30,037 bases of DNA. Origin: a virus. Below are positions 23,276 through 28,841 of this stretch, in pieces. How positions within the stretch are numbered: the first letter of the stretch is position 1; every line of letters begins with the position of its first letter. The stretch covers positions 1 to 30,037 of the IMG/VR virus record IMGVR_UViG_3300032896_000442; one strand, given 5' to 3'. Position numbers and translations under genes: made by a program. The notes under the pieces are model-generated. The model was given only the letters and a program-made list of their open reading frames with translations. It was not told the origin of the DNA and did not search any database.

Positions 23276-23491
23276 GTGGGGCGGTGGTGTCAATACTGGC
23301 CGTGCCCTCGTTCTCTGGAGGGCCGGTCAGCCAAGGTGAAGTACTGCTGCGAGTCACACAAGACCATGGCCAACCGAATGAAACGGGAAGGCGGACCACC
23401 GCCCTCTGACGGACCAGAATCGTTCTGGAAGGGTCTTGGTCGGGTCAGGCGTCCTGTTCACGGTCAGTACCCGGTCCCGTCCAATCTATGA
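23276..23491 (+). CDS. Small zinc-finger protein
   Basis: A 71-residue protein with GTG start; GGGAGGAG of the holin's last codons is its binding site. WCQYWPCPRSLEG and KVKYCCESHKTMANRMKRE form the C-x4-C...C-C-x2-H pattern of a short zinc ribbon, similar to small proteins ending in 'YCSxxCRxxxxRxR' that bind nucleic acids. The last 30 residues are Pro/Gly-rich. It may be a late regulator or HNH remnant, but no nuclease motif is visible. The stop overlaps the next start as ATGA. Confidence 0.65.
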   Translation: MGRWCQYWPCPRSLEGRSAKVKYCCESHKTMANRMKREGGPPPSDGPESFWKGLGRVRRPVHGQYPVPSNL

Positions 23492-23757
23492 AGGGTTCAC
23501 GATCGCGGTTCGATCGAGCTTGTGATGATCGCGAACGGTGGGCCGAATTGAAGGGGTATGACGGATGGACCCGCTCACCCGCCGTGATCGCCGAGGAGAT
23601 GCAGGAGGAAGCCGTCGACATACCCGTTTGGGGGAAGGGGATCAGGCAGCACCCGATCACCGGCCGCCAACGTCTACTTCTCTGGTCGATCCGTCAGGTG
23701 GCCGCTCTAGCTTGGTATCTGACCGATCATCTTCGGCGATCACTGGAGCGACCATGA
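23488..23757 (+). CDS. Hypothetical protein at the end of the late operon
   Basis: An 89-residue protein starting at the ATG of an ATGA overlap. It is charged, with AELKGYDGWTRSPAVIAEEM, then PVWGKGIRQHPITGRQRLLLW and a C-terminal amphipathic helix IRQVAALAWYLTDHLRRSLE. No family is recognised. It is the last + strand gene before the strong hairpin at 23791-23834 and the convergent lipoprotein gene. Confidence 0.6.
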   Translation: MKGSRSRFDRACDDRERWAELKGYDGWTRSPAVIAEEMQEEAVDIPVWGKGIRQHPITGRQRLLLWSIRQVAALAWYLTDHLRRSLERP

Positions 23758-23790
23758 AGACCCGATAGAGCAATACAGAAGCACTGATGA

Positions 23791-23834
23791 CGAGAGCCCC
23801 CGGCGCACACCGCGCCGGGGGCTCTCGGTGTTTT
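23791..23834 (+). terminator. Strong rho-independent terminator of the late operon
   Basis: CGAGAGCCCCCGGCGC (23791-23806) pairs perfectly with GCGCCGGGGGCTCTCG (23812-23827) over 16 bp around a 5-base loop, followed by GTGTTTT. This is a classic terminator for the + strand operon. It sits between convergent genes; the last T lies in the stop codon of the minus-strand lipoprotein gene. Read from the minus strand there is no T-run, so it would work less well in that direction. Confidence 0.88.
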
Positions 23835-24670
23835 CAGCCAGGCTGTCCACCCTGAATCACTTTGATGGCATCCAGGGGGTCGCCTGTCACATCCTTGGCG
23901 TCAACGGAAGTTGCGAATTGTGGAGCACCATCGAACGGCCCTTGCCCGACCTCGTAGGCGGCGCTATCGACGTACACAGGGGACCCCGCGGCAAAGGTCT
24001 TGCGCACGAGCGCGGCCGACTGTTTCAGCGCGGTAGCGTGAGCAGCCCGCCCGGCCACCTTGAAGGGAAGGGTCCACGAGAAGCTGACCCCGCCGTCATC
24101 CGTGGCGATCGCAGAGATAGTGATCTTCCCGAGTACTGACGCGGCTATCTGGCAAACTTCGGGGAAGGAATCGGCTTCGCATTTCTTGGCAGGGAGGGTG
24201 GGTAGTGGGCCGCCTTCGGTCTTGGCCGGCAGACGCTCACCTCCGCTGAAGATGCTCTTGATTCTCCATCCCTCGCCCTGGTCGAAAAGGCTCACGGTCA
24301 TCCCGCTCTCCGCAAGCAGGACAGTTGCCGCTTTCCCGAACGTCTTGGACTGAGCTACTGCGACATTGCGGTAGTTGGCCAGGCCCGACTCCGCGACCTC
24401 TGCCTGAGTGAACTTGACGAAACCTGGACAGTCGAAAGTGTCGGCCCGAGCGCGTCCACCCAACATGAATCCCATCACGGACTTTTCGCCAGCGGGGCTG
24501 AGTCCTTTGCAGAACGCGCTGTCATCACCTCGACCGAGCGCCTGGAATGTCTGGATCGTGACCTGTTCCGGTGTGCGTGAGTCGGCAATGACGTCGCTGG
24601 AATCACCACAACCGATTGCCATTGTGGCTGCCATCAGACCCAAAATGATCGTCGCATTTACTCGCCTCAC
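23834..24670 (-). CDS. Secreted lipoprotein, probable lysogenic conversion gene
   Basis: A 278-residue protein with GTG start and GAGGGGG upstream on the minus strand. The N-terminus has Arg-Arg, a hydrophobic stretch ATIILGLMAATMAIG and Cys 21, a lipobox (the -3 residue is Ala instead of the usual Leu). After it comes TPEQVTIQTFQALGRGDDSA, a beginning common to NTF2-like lipoproteins in actinobacteria, with DCPGF and FSGGERL further on. Opposite orientation to the structural genes and closeness to the repressor are typical of a 'moron' expressed in the lysogen. Superinfection exclusion at the cell surface is possible, but not shown. Confidence 0.75.
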   Translation of the reverse strand: MRRVNATIILGLMAATMAIGCGDSSDVIADSRTPEQVTIQTFQALGRGDDSAFCKGLSPAGEKSVMGFMLGGRARADTFDCPGFVKFTQAEVAESGLANYRNVAVAQSKTFGKAATVLLAESGMTVSLFDQGEGWRIKSIFSGGERLPAKTEGGPLPTLPAKKCEADSFPEVCQIAASVLGKITISAIATDDGGVSFSWTLPFKVAGRAAHATALKQSAALVRKTFAAGSPVYVDSAAYEVGQGPFDGAPQFATSVDAKDVTGDPLDAIKVIQGGQPG

Positions 24671-24955
24671 AGATTCCCCCTCTTAGTTAGTCCGGCTGTA
24701 TAAGTCTGGGCGCCGTCGTGGCAGCCCGCAATTTCCGTGAAATCTGGCAGTCGCCCCAGTCACTTTCCACACCCTCGGCCAGAACACAGGTTTGATTGAG
24801 CAATCAGGCCATTGGGAGGCGCTGAGTCTGGAGATATGAACGCCAGGACGGCGCGGCCGATCAAGGATGAATGGAGAACCAAGACGATCGTAGGAAACGA
24901 GAGTTGGAGGCACTCTGGCGGCTGGAGGATCTCGGCCCAGACGTAGCCCCCATAG
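24671..24955 (-). other. Stretch between lipoprotein and repressor genes
   Basis: 285 bases without a convincing minus-strand gene; short frames here have no binding sites and atypical composition. It holds the promoter candidate for the lipoprotein (24697-24702), and the start of a doubtful + strand reading frame (24871). G+C looks lower near 24671-24710. I see no further repeat or strong hairpin. Confidence 0.4.
24697..24702 (-). promoter_or_regulatory. Candidate -10 box for the lipoprotein gene
   Basis: Read on the minus strand, TTATACA contains TATACA ending 26 bases before the GTG start at 24670. That spacing leaves a short leader with the GAGGGGG site. No clear -35 hexamer lies 17 bases further up, which is common in actinobacteria. 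It suggests an independent promoter, as expected for a gene expressed in the lysogen. Confidence 0.35.
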
Positions 24956-25062
24956 TCAGCCACGTCCGCGTTCACCTTCGCCAGAACCTCGGCCTCGATC
25001 CCGATCCCGCTGAATTTCCAGACCCAGCTCGACCTCGTCCGAAGTTGTATCGCGTGAAATAG
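24871..25062 (+). CDS. Doubtful small protein antisense to the repressor end
   Basis: A 63-residue frame beginning MENQDDRRKRELEALWRLED with a plausible amphipathic helix and a Pro-rich end. It overlaps the 3' end of the repressor gene on the other strand, whose own C-terminus is low complexity there. No good binding site precedes it (AAGGAT only three bases off). It could be a real small protein, an antisense regulator transcript, or chance. Confidence 0.25.
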   Translation: MENQDDRRKRELEALWRLEDLGPDVAPIVSHVRVHLRQNLGLDPDPAEFPDPARPRPKLYRVK

Positions 25063-25402
25063 CCTCGGCCTGACCATGGCGCTCGAAGTGGATGCGCTCA
25101 CGGATCGGCGCGGCTTCCATCCGTGCCTGCCGAAGCTGGAACTCCTCGTCGCCCAAGTATTTCTCCCCGGCCTCGCGTAAGGGTTCGTCGGTTAGTGCCG
25201 CCTCCCATCCCCACCGGATGAACCATCTCGGGACGCCGCACATTTCGGCAATCACCGGTAGCTCTAGCCGACCTACTTCCCGCTTCCCGAGTTCGATCGC
25301 CCGGATCGTGTCGCCGCTCCGGTCAATCGCTCTGCCGAGTTCCTCCCTGGACAGACCCGCGAAGGTCCTCGATGCCCTGATCCGTTGTGGAATGCCATTC
25401 AT
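24956..25402 (-). CDS. HTH-type (XRE) repressor, CI-like
   Basis: A 148-residue protein with start at ATG 25402; the frame is open up to 25492 but that would overlap the operators and the divergent gene. Residues 5-58 are a helix-turn-helix of the Cro/CI (XRE) type: RIRASRTFAGLSREELGRAI, DRSGDTIRAIELGKREVG, ending VIAEMCGVPRWFI. The C-terminus is charged and low complexity; no peptidase domain (S24) or dimer domain is visible, so RecA-driven self-cleavage is not expected. Divergent from the Cro-like gene across 81 bases, in the place of a phage immunity repressor. Confidence 0.75.
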   Translation of the reverse strand: MNGIPQRIRASRTFAGLSREELGRAIDRSGDTIRAIELGKREVGRLELPVIAEMCGVPRWFIRWGWEAALTDEPLREAGEKYLGDEEFQLRQARMEAAPIRERIHFERHGQAEAISRDTTSDEVELGLEIQRDRDRGRGSGEGERGRG

Positions 25403-25483
25403 CGGGGAAAACCTATTGGGAAATCGCGGGAGGTTTTCGGGGAATTTCTCCATGTTTCGGGAGAATCTGCTACGTTTCGGGGA
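25403..25483. promoter_or_regulatory. Operator region with 20-bp-spaced TTTCGGG repeats
   Basis: Between the divergent repressor and Cro-like genes, TTTCGGGGAA occurs at 25435-25444 and 25475-25484, and the variant TTTCGGGAGAA at 25455-25465: three copies exactly 20 bp apart, about two turns of DNA. A related TCGGGGAAAA lies at 25402-25411, and inverted CGAAAC at 25493-25498 just inside the right gene. Regular same-face spacing suggests cooperative binding of the repressor and/or Cro-like protein and control of both promoters. The downstream gene starts right in the last copy, so its mRNA may be leaderless or start nearby. Confidence 0.65.
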
Positions 25484-25768
25484 ATGAACCAACGAAACGG
25501 GAGTCGAAAGCGTTTGCCGAATGGCGAACCCTGCGAGACGAATCGCGAGTTCTTCACGCTGATGGTCAAGAAAGGGATGTCGCCGCGAGCCCTAGCCCGC
25601 AAGTCGGGGGTCTCGCACAAGACGATTGAACTCGTCATCGACGGTTGGATACCCTCGGCCCGCGTCCAAGGGGCCCTGGCAACTCAGCTCGGAGTTGATC
25701 CCGACGAACTGTGGTCAATCGAAGCCCAGCTACGGATACGCGCCGCGAAGAAACGGGCCCGAACATGA
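25484..25768 (+). CDS. Cro-like HTH protein
   Basis: A 94-residue protein. Residues 22-78 are an XRE-type helix-turn-helix (FTLMVKKGMSPRALARKSGV, SHKTIELVIDGWIPSARVQG, ALATQLGVDPDELW). It is the first gene of the rightward early operon, opposite to the repressor, and is the likely Cro counterpart. ATG 25484 has no separate binding site because the operator repeat TTTCGGGGAA abuts it, so translation may be leaderless; Met 27 is a possible alternative start. Stop overlaps the next gene as ATGA. Confidence 0.72.
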   Translation: MNQRNGSRKRLPNGEPCETNREFFTLMVKKGMSPRALARKSGVSHKTIELVIDGWIPSARVQGALATQLGVDPDELWSIEAQLRIRAAKKRART

Positions 25769-25986
25769 GCGGCGCAGCTCCAGTGGATTTCGTTGGTCTG
25801 CGTCGCGACCAGGGTAAGACCTTGAAAGAGAAGGCCGAGGAGATCGGCGTTACCGTCGCCGCCCTACAGCGCGCTGAGAAGGGCACTGTCCCGACCCCCG
25901 GCAACGCGAAAGCGATTGCCGAACATTATGGGTTCACCGTCTCCCAAGCGTGGCCGCTCGAAGAGGCGAAGGCTGGCGTCGAATGA
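25765..25986 (+). CDS. Second small HTH (XRE) protein
   Basis: A 73-residue protein beginning at the ATG of an ATGA overlap. VDFVGLRRDQGKTLKEKAEE, IGVTVAALQRAEKGTVPTPG and NAKAIAEHYGFTVSQAWPLE show a helix-turn-helix of XRE type over almost its full length. It may be an early regulator, anti-repressor partner, or replication-linked DNA binder. Confidence 0.72.
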   Translation: MSGAAPVDFVGLRRDQGKTLKEKAEEIGVTVAALQRAEKGTVPTPGNAKAIAEHYGFTVSQAWPLEEAKAGVE

Positions 25987-26198
25987 TCTGGTTCGGTATT
26001 GCGCTTGCCCTCACCTTCGCCGCTGTGATCGGTTTTCTCAACGCCGAGCGCAAGACCCGCGCCGCACGCCGGCGACAGGCGAAGATCCGACCGTTCGATC
26101 GGGAACTCGAACTCGAGAACCCACTGCTGATGGACGCAATCCGGTTTTGCCGTGGCCGCTCGCCGATCGACCTTGAAGAGGCACGTAGCCGGTCATGA
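25983..26198 (+). CDS. Small single-pass membrane protein
   Basis: A 71-residue protein starting at an ATGA overlap. Residues 1-21 are one hydrophobic helix (MIWFGIALALTFAAVIGFL), followed by a strongly basic segment (ERKTRAARRRQAKIR) and then an acidic/neutral tail. The basic segment after the helix fits the positive-inside rule with an N-out topology. Unknown function; early phage membrane peptides sometimes alter host physiology. Confidence 0.65.
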   Translation: MIWFGIALALTFAAVIGFLNAERKTRAARRRQAKIRPFDRELELENPLLMDAIRFCRGRSPIDLEEARSRS

Positions 26199-26479
26199 AG
26201 TCTGCGGACATCACAGTCGATTTCGCGAAGGCCCTGCGCCGCGCCCACAAGCGTCAGCAGGAGACCCTCGGTCCGCTCTTCGAGGCGTTTGAGGAAGCCA
26301 CCGATCCCGTCGCCCGGTATGACATCGCGAAGGACATCCTAGAAACGAGCAATGAAGCGGCGGTCACGTTCAACCAGGACGTCCGCCGAGCTACCGACAT
26401 CGCGGACACCCGGCGGAAGACCACGCCTGGGGATCTCGAAGCTGCTCTACGCGAAAGGGTGGCGGGTGGCCCGACTTGA
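26195..26479 (+). CDS. Hypothetical helical early protein
   Basis: A 94-residue, mostly helical, charged protein (FAKALRRAHKRQQETLGPLF, EEATDPVARYDIAKDILETS, DVRRATDIADTRRK). It starts and ends with ATGA/TTGA overlaps. No family recognised. Confidence 0.65.
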   Translation: MKSADITVDFAKALRRAHKRQQETLGPLFEAFEEATDPVARYDIAKDILETSNEAAVTFNQDVRRATDIADTRRKTTPGDLEAALRERVAGGPT

Positions 26480-26868
26480 GTCTCGAACCAGCCGATCAGC
26501 TTCCCGCATTCCTGCTCTACGCGAAGGACTGGCTCAACTCCGAGTCGGTCTCGACCATGACCTACGAAGAGAAGGGCGTGTATATCGACCTGCTCTGTAT
26601 CGCTTGGACGAAGGTCGGTTTACCGAAGGACGAGGCGAAGATTGCCCGGCTTCTCGGGCTCACCCGCCCGGCTTTCAGGAAAATCTGGCGGACGATCGGC
26701 GAGCATTGGGAACCCTCCGGCGAGCGCCTCTTCAACCCTCGCATGGAGGAGGTCCGCAAGAAGGCGAATGCCAACGAGAGGGTCAAGGAGATCCGGCGGA
26801 TCCAAGCCAAGGAAGCCGCAGACAAGCGGTGGGCGGCGGAGCGCGCCAGGAACGCGGAGGCTGCGTGA
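26476..26868 (+). CDS. DUF1376-like (YdaU-type) replication-module protein
   Basis: A 130-residue protein with TTG start in a TTGA overlap. The first 85 residues (LPAFLLYAKDWLNSESVSTM then EEKGVYIDLLCIAWTKVGLP and KIARLLGLTRPAFRKIW) match the DUF1376/YdaU pattern: 'Dwl.....ms.eerG.Yi.LL..aW..gglP.d...iarll'. The C-terminus is a Lys/Arg/Glu helix (RRIQAKEAADKRWAAERAR). The family is usual just upstream of phage origins and replication genes and may bind DNA through a winged-helix-like fold. It is directly followed by the putative origin. Confidence 0.8.
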   Translation: MSLEPADQLPAFLLYAKDWLNSESVSTMTYEEKGVYIDLLCIAWTKVGLPKDEAKIARLLGLTRPAFRKIWRTIGEHWEPSGERLFNPRMEEVRKKANANERVKEIRRIQAKEAADKRWAAERARNAEAA

Positions 26869-26873
26869 GTTCG

Positions 26874-26970
26874 ATGCGACCGCATATGCGTCAGCAATGC
26901 GACCGCATATGCGCGGGCATATGCGTCGGCATATGCGACCCCCCCGCTTTCGGGATGCGACCGCATATGC
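26874..26970. repeat. Iteron-like array of GCATATGC
   Basis: The palindrome GCATATGC occurs at 26882, 26905, 26917, 26929 and 26963 (first bases). Three of them are extended to ATGCGACCGCATATGC (26874-26889, 26897-26912, 26955-26970). The second, third and fourth copies are spaced exactly 12 bp. Such clusters of short repeats bind initiator or origin proteins in phages and plasmids. It is not a CRISPR array: units and spacers are far too short. Confidence 0.75.
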
Positions 26971-26997
26971 AAAACCTTAAACCTCCAATCTACGAAG

Positions 26998-27046
26998 TGG
27001 TTAACCAACCTTGTGGTGAAAAAAGGAGCCTCGTTGGTCGACCAAC
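26998..27046. repeat. Two palindromes TGGTTAACCA and GTTGGTCGACCAAC
   Basis: TGGTTAACCA at 26998-27007 and GTTGGTCGACCAAC at 27033-27046 are both perfect palindromes and share the outer TGGT...ACCA. Their centres are 37 bp apart. They lie next to the iterons and may bind a dimeric regulator or a replication protein, possibly one of the HTH proteins of this operon. Confidence 0.5.
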
Positions 27047-27184
27047 CACCTTGGAGTTGTCGATTACCGGCGCGGGCGCGTGTGCGCGAGGCCGAAAGGG
27101 TCGCCGGTGGATTGCCGGATAGAACAATTCCTGACCCGGTATCCAACTCGCGAGTCCTTGCCCCCGGCTCACCGGGAGGCGAAT

Positions 27185-27538
27185 GTGACTCGCGACCAGA
27201 TCCAGCGAGCAGCCGAAACCGTCCTCAGCGACAAGCTCCCGCTCCGCGATGGTCTCGTGTTGCGTCAGGCTCTCGCAATCGCCGAGTTCGACGCTTCCGG
27301 AATCACAGCCGTCTGGAAGGAAGTCCACCATCAGCTCGAAGCGAGCCTGCCCGAGGCGACCTACCGGATGTGGCTCGCTCCAGTTCACGTCGCCGCAGTC
27401 CGGGGCGGAACGATCCACCTCGCCTGCGCCGACTCCATCAGGACTTGGGTCGAGCGTCGGTATCGCCCGATGATTCTGCGGGCGCTCAAGCAGGCAGCAC
27501 CGGAGTTCATCGAAATCACATTCGAGGAGGTCACCTGA
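27185..27538 (+). CDS. DnaA domain I-like protein (replication initiator helper)
   Basis: A 117-residue protein. Residues 43-114 match the N-terminal (domain I) of DnaA: VWKEVHHQLEASLPEATYRM followed by WLAPVHVA and GGTIHLACADSIRTWVERRY with a final strand FIEITFEEV, parallel to the W...L...LP...W..P...L...W....Y pattern of DnaA. DnaA domain I binds the DnaB helicase and itself. No AAA+ ATPase or DNA-binding domain IV is present, so it is far shorter than DnaA (about 450 residues). GTG 27185 is chosen for GGGAGG with a 5-base gap; GTG 27107 (AAAGGG ahead) is a possible longer start. Next to the origin, it may load or divert the host helicase. Confidence 0.82.
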   Translation: MTRDQIQRAAETVLSDKLPLRDGLVLRQALAIAEFDASGITAVWKEVHHQLEASLPEATYRMWLAPVHVAAVRGGTIHLACADSIRTWVERRYRPMILRALKQAAPEFIEITFEEVT

Positions 27539-27539
27539 G

Positions 27540-27746
27540 ATGGGCCAACCAAAGGAACAGGTCGAGCGTCGCGTGACCATCACGTTCAAGTCCACACAGG
27601 TCATCACCGTCATGGCCCAGAACGCTGCCGAAGCGAAACGAGCGTCCAGGGACCCCCGCAACTGGAAAACGATCGGCCTACCGAAGCGCGACGACGTTTC
27701 AATCCGAGCGGCCGCCGGCATCAAGGGCAACGGTGACCCGTCGTGA
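27540..27746 (+). CDS. Hypothetical small beta-rich protein
   Basis: A 68-residue protein with GAGGAGG ahead at 27523-27529. The first 25 residues are beta-like (RRVTITFKSTQVITVMAQ) and are followed by NAAEAKRASRDPRNWK, the usual layout of short phage proteins with a 'v.a.s..eA...A' motif. No function assigned. The stop overlaps the next GTG start (GTGA). Confidence 0.65.
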   Translation: MGQPKEQVERRVTITFKSTQVITVMAQNAAEAKRASRDPRNWKTIGLPKRDDVSIRAAAGIKGNGDPS

Positions 27747-28291
27747 GCCTCACGATCGAACAGGCCCGCGCCGATGGCTTCGATGATCTCGACGCCGCAA
27801 TCAGGGCACAGGAGACAACCAAGCCGTTCTGGACCAAGCGAATCCGAGAAACGATCCACGAGATCCTGATCCGCAAGGGCACTTTCTCTGCCAATGACCT
27901 CGCGTCGATCGAGATCCCCGCGATCCACTCTGGCCTGATCCCCGGCCAGGTGCGTGGCGTGGCCACGAAGGGACTGATGCGAAAGATCGGACACACAACC
28001 TCGACCATCCCCACCAGGCATGGCGCTGAGATCAGGACCTACGAAATCACCGACCTGGGGCGCGAACGCCTCGCCGGGGTCGGGGCTGGAATGGACTCTC
28101 CTCCAGGGGCCAGCTCCGATCCGGGCGAGGAAGCGTCCGACATCGCCGCCGATTCCAAGACCGGCAGCGAGGTGGGGTCAGAACCGAGCTCGGAGGAAGC
28201 CCCCAACTCCCTGGCCTCCTCCGAGCCGGTCCCGCTCTTCGACCTGGGCCAACCTGGCAGATTCACCGATCCTGATCAGAGGAACGACTGA
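27743..28291 (+). CDS. Winged-helix-like early protein with acidic tail
   Basis: A 182-residue protein with GTG start in a GTGA overlap. Residues 28-110 look like a winged-helix domain: FWTKRIRETIHEILIRKGTF, SANDLASIEIPA, RGVATKGLMRKIG, and a strand HGAEIRTYEITDLGRERL. The last 70 residues are low-complexity Ser/Glu/Pro/Gly. DNA or protein binding in the replication module is likely; details unknown. Confidence 0.65.
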   Translation: MSLTIEQARADGFDDLDAAIRAQETTKPFWTKRIRETIHEILIRKGTFSANDLASIEIPAIHSGLIPGQVRGVATKGLMRKIGHTTSTIPTRHGAEIRTYEITDLGRERLAGVGAGMDSPPGASSDPGEEASDIAADSKTGSEVGSEPSSEEAPNSLASSEPVPLFDLGQPGRFTDPDQRND

Positions 28292-28617
28292 TGGGGAACG
28301 ATCAGATAGCCGTAGTCCTGTGCGCGACCGACGACCACGAGACCGTCTGGGTCACCCGCGAGGGAACCACCAGGGGCCAGGCGCAGCGAGCCGCTGCTGA
28401 CGAGATCGGATGCGACTTCACAGAGGTTCGAGTCACGGTCGGACACATGCGGCAGCTGCGCTCGGCCGAAGCTCGCGAACTGCTGCCGTGGGCCGATCCG
28501 GAACATAGCTATTGGGGCTGCGAACCCGACCACTCTGGAGCCATCAAGGTGTGGCAGTGCGACCACAAACCGATGCCATTCATCGTGCCCGCGTCCACCG
28601 CCAAAGGAAGCTCCTGA
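28291..28617 (+). CDS. Hypothetical early protein
   Basis: A 108-residue protein whose ATG overlaps the previous stop by one base, with AGAGGA upstream. It begins with IAVVLCATDDHETVWVTREG, has an amphipathic helix QAQRAAADEIGCDF, and ends with a Trp/His/Cys-bearing segment (YWGCEPDHSG, VWQCDHKPMPF). Two Cys and several His could bind a metal. No family recognised. Confidence 0.6.
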   Translation: MGNDQIAVVLCATDDHETVWVTREGTTRGQAQRAAADEIGCDFTEVRVTVGHMRQLRSAEARELLPWADPEHSYWGCEPDHSGAIKVWQCDHKPMPFIVPASTAKGSS

Positions 28618-28619
28618 CC

Positions 28620-28841
28620 ATGGCCAAGAAGGCGAGAGACGCAGACGTGATCCCGCTCCTCTACAACCGCAAGCAGGCCGCGAAGGCTCTGGGCGACATG
28701 AGCATCGACCACTTCGAGCGCCACGTCCAGGCGGAGCTGCCCTGCGTCTACTCCGGCCAGCTCCGGATGTACCGGCCGCAGGACCTCACCGACTGGATCA
28801 AGCGGAACCTGTCGAGCCCCGGCGAGTCGAGGGCCGCGTGA
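28620..28841 (+). CDS. Excisionase-like HTH protein
   Basis: A 73-residue protein; ATG 28620 follows AAAGGAAG. Residues 11-68 (PLLYNRKQAAKALGDMSIDHFERHV then VYSGQLRMYRPQDLTDWIKRNL) match the MerR-like winged HTH of recombination directionality factors (Xis) and of HTH_17 proteins: helix 'RkqAAkaLg', turn, wing and 'yr..DL..wi'. Its stop overlaps the integrase start (GTGA), so the pair is coupled. It would favour excision over integration. Confidence 0.8.
   Translation: MAKKARDADVIPLLYNRKQAAKALGDMSIDHFERHVQAELPCVYSGQLRMYRPQDLTDWIKRNLSSPGESRAA

Larger units (their letters stand above)
26869..27184. other. Putative phage replication origin region
   Basis: A 316-base gap with no convincing gene. 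It holds, in order: five GCATATGC iterons (26882-26970); an A/T-rich segment 26971-27026 (22 of 56 bases G/C, clearly lower than the surrounding coding DNA); and two palindromes of the form TGGTnnACCA at 26998-27007 and 27033-27046. AAAAAAGGAG at 27019-27028 is not followed by a convincing reading frame. Iterons, low-melting DNA and a following DnaA-like gene together are the layout of an origin. Frames crossing it encode repetitive or Arg-rich shadow peptides. Confidence 0.65.

Noticed and set aside
24683-24913. 76-residue minus-strand frame between lipoprotein and repressor
   Set aside because: No binding site, atypical composition, and it contains the likely lipoprotein promoter.
26874-26970. 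CRISPR array
   Set aside because: Repeats are 8-16 bases with 4-26 base gaps and irregular spacing; this fits iterons, and no cas gene is present.
26352-27122. 256-residue frame running through the iterons
   Set aside because: It overlaps two better genes, and in the repeats it encodes only the repeat itself (RPHMR, CDRICAGICVGIC).
27013-27576. Gene starting after AAAAAAGGAG at 27019-27028
   Set aside because: The frame reads as Arg/Ser/Pro-rich shadow and overlaps the clear DnaA domain I frame; the purine run is more likely part of the A/T-rich origin segment.
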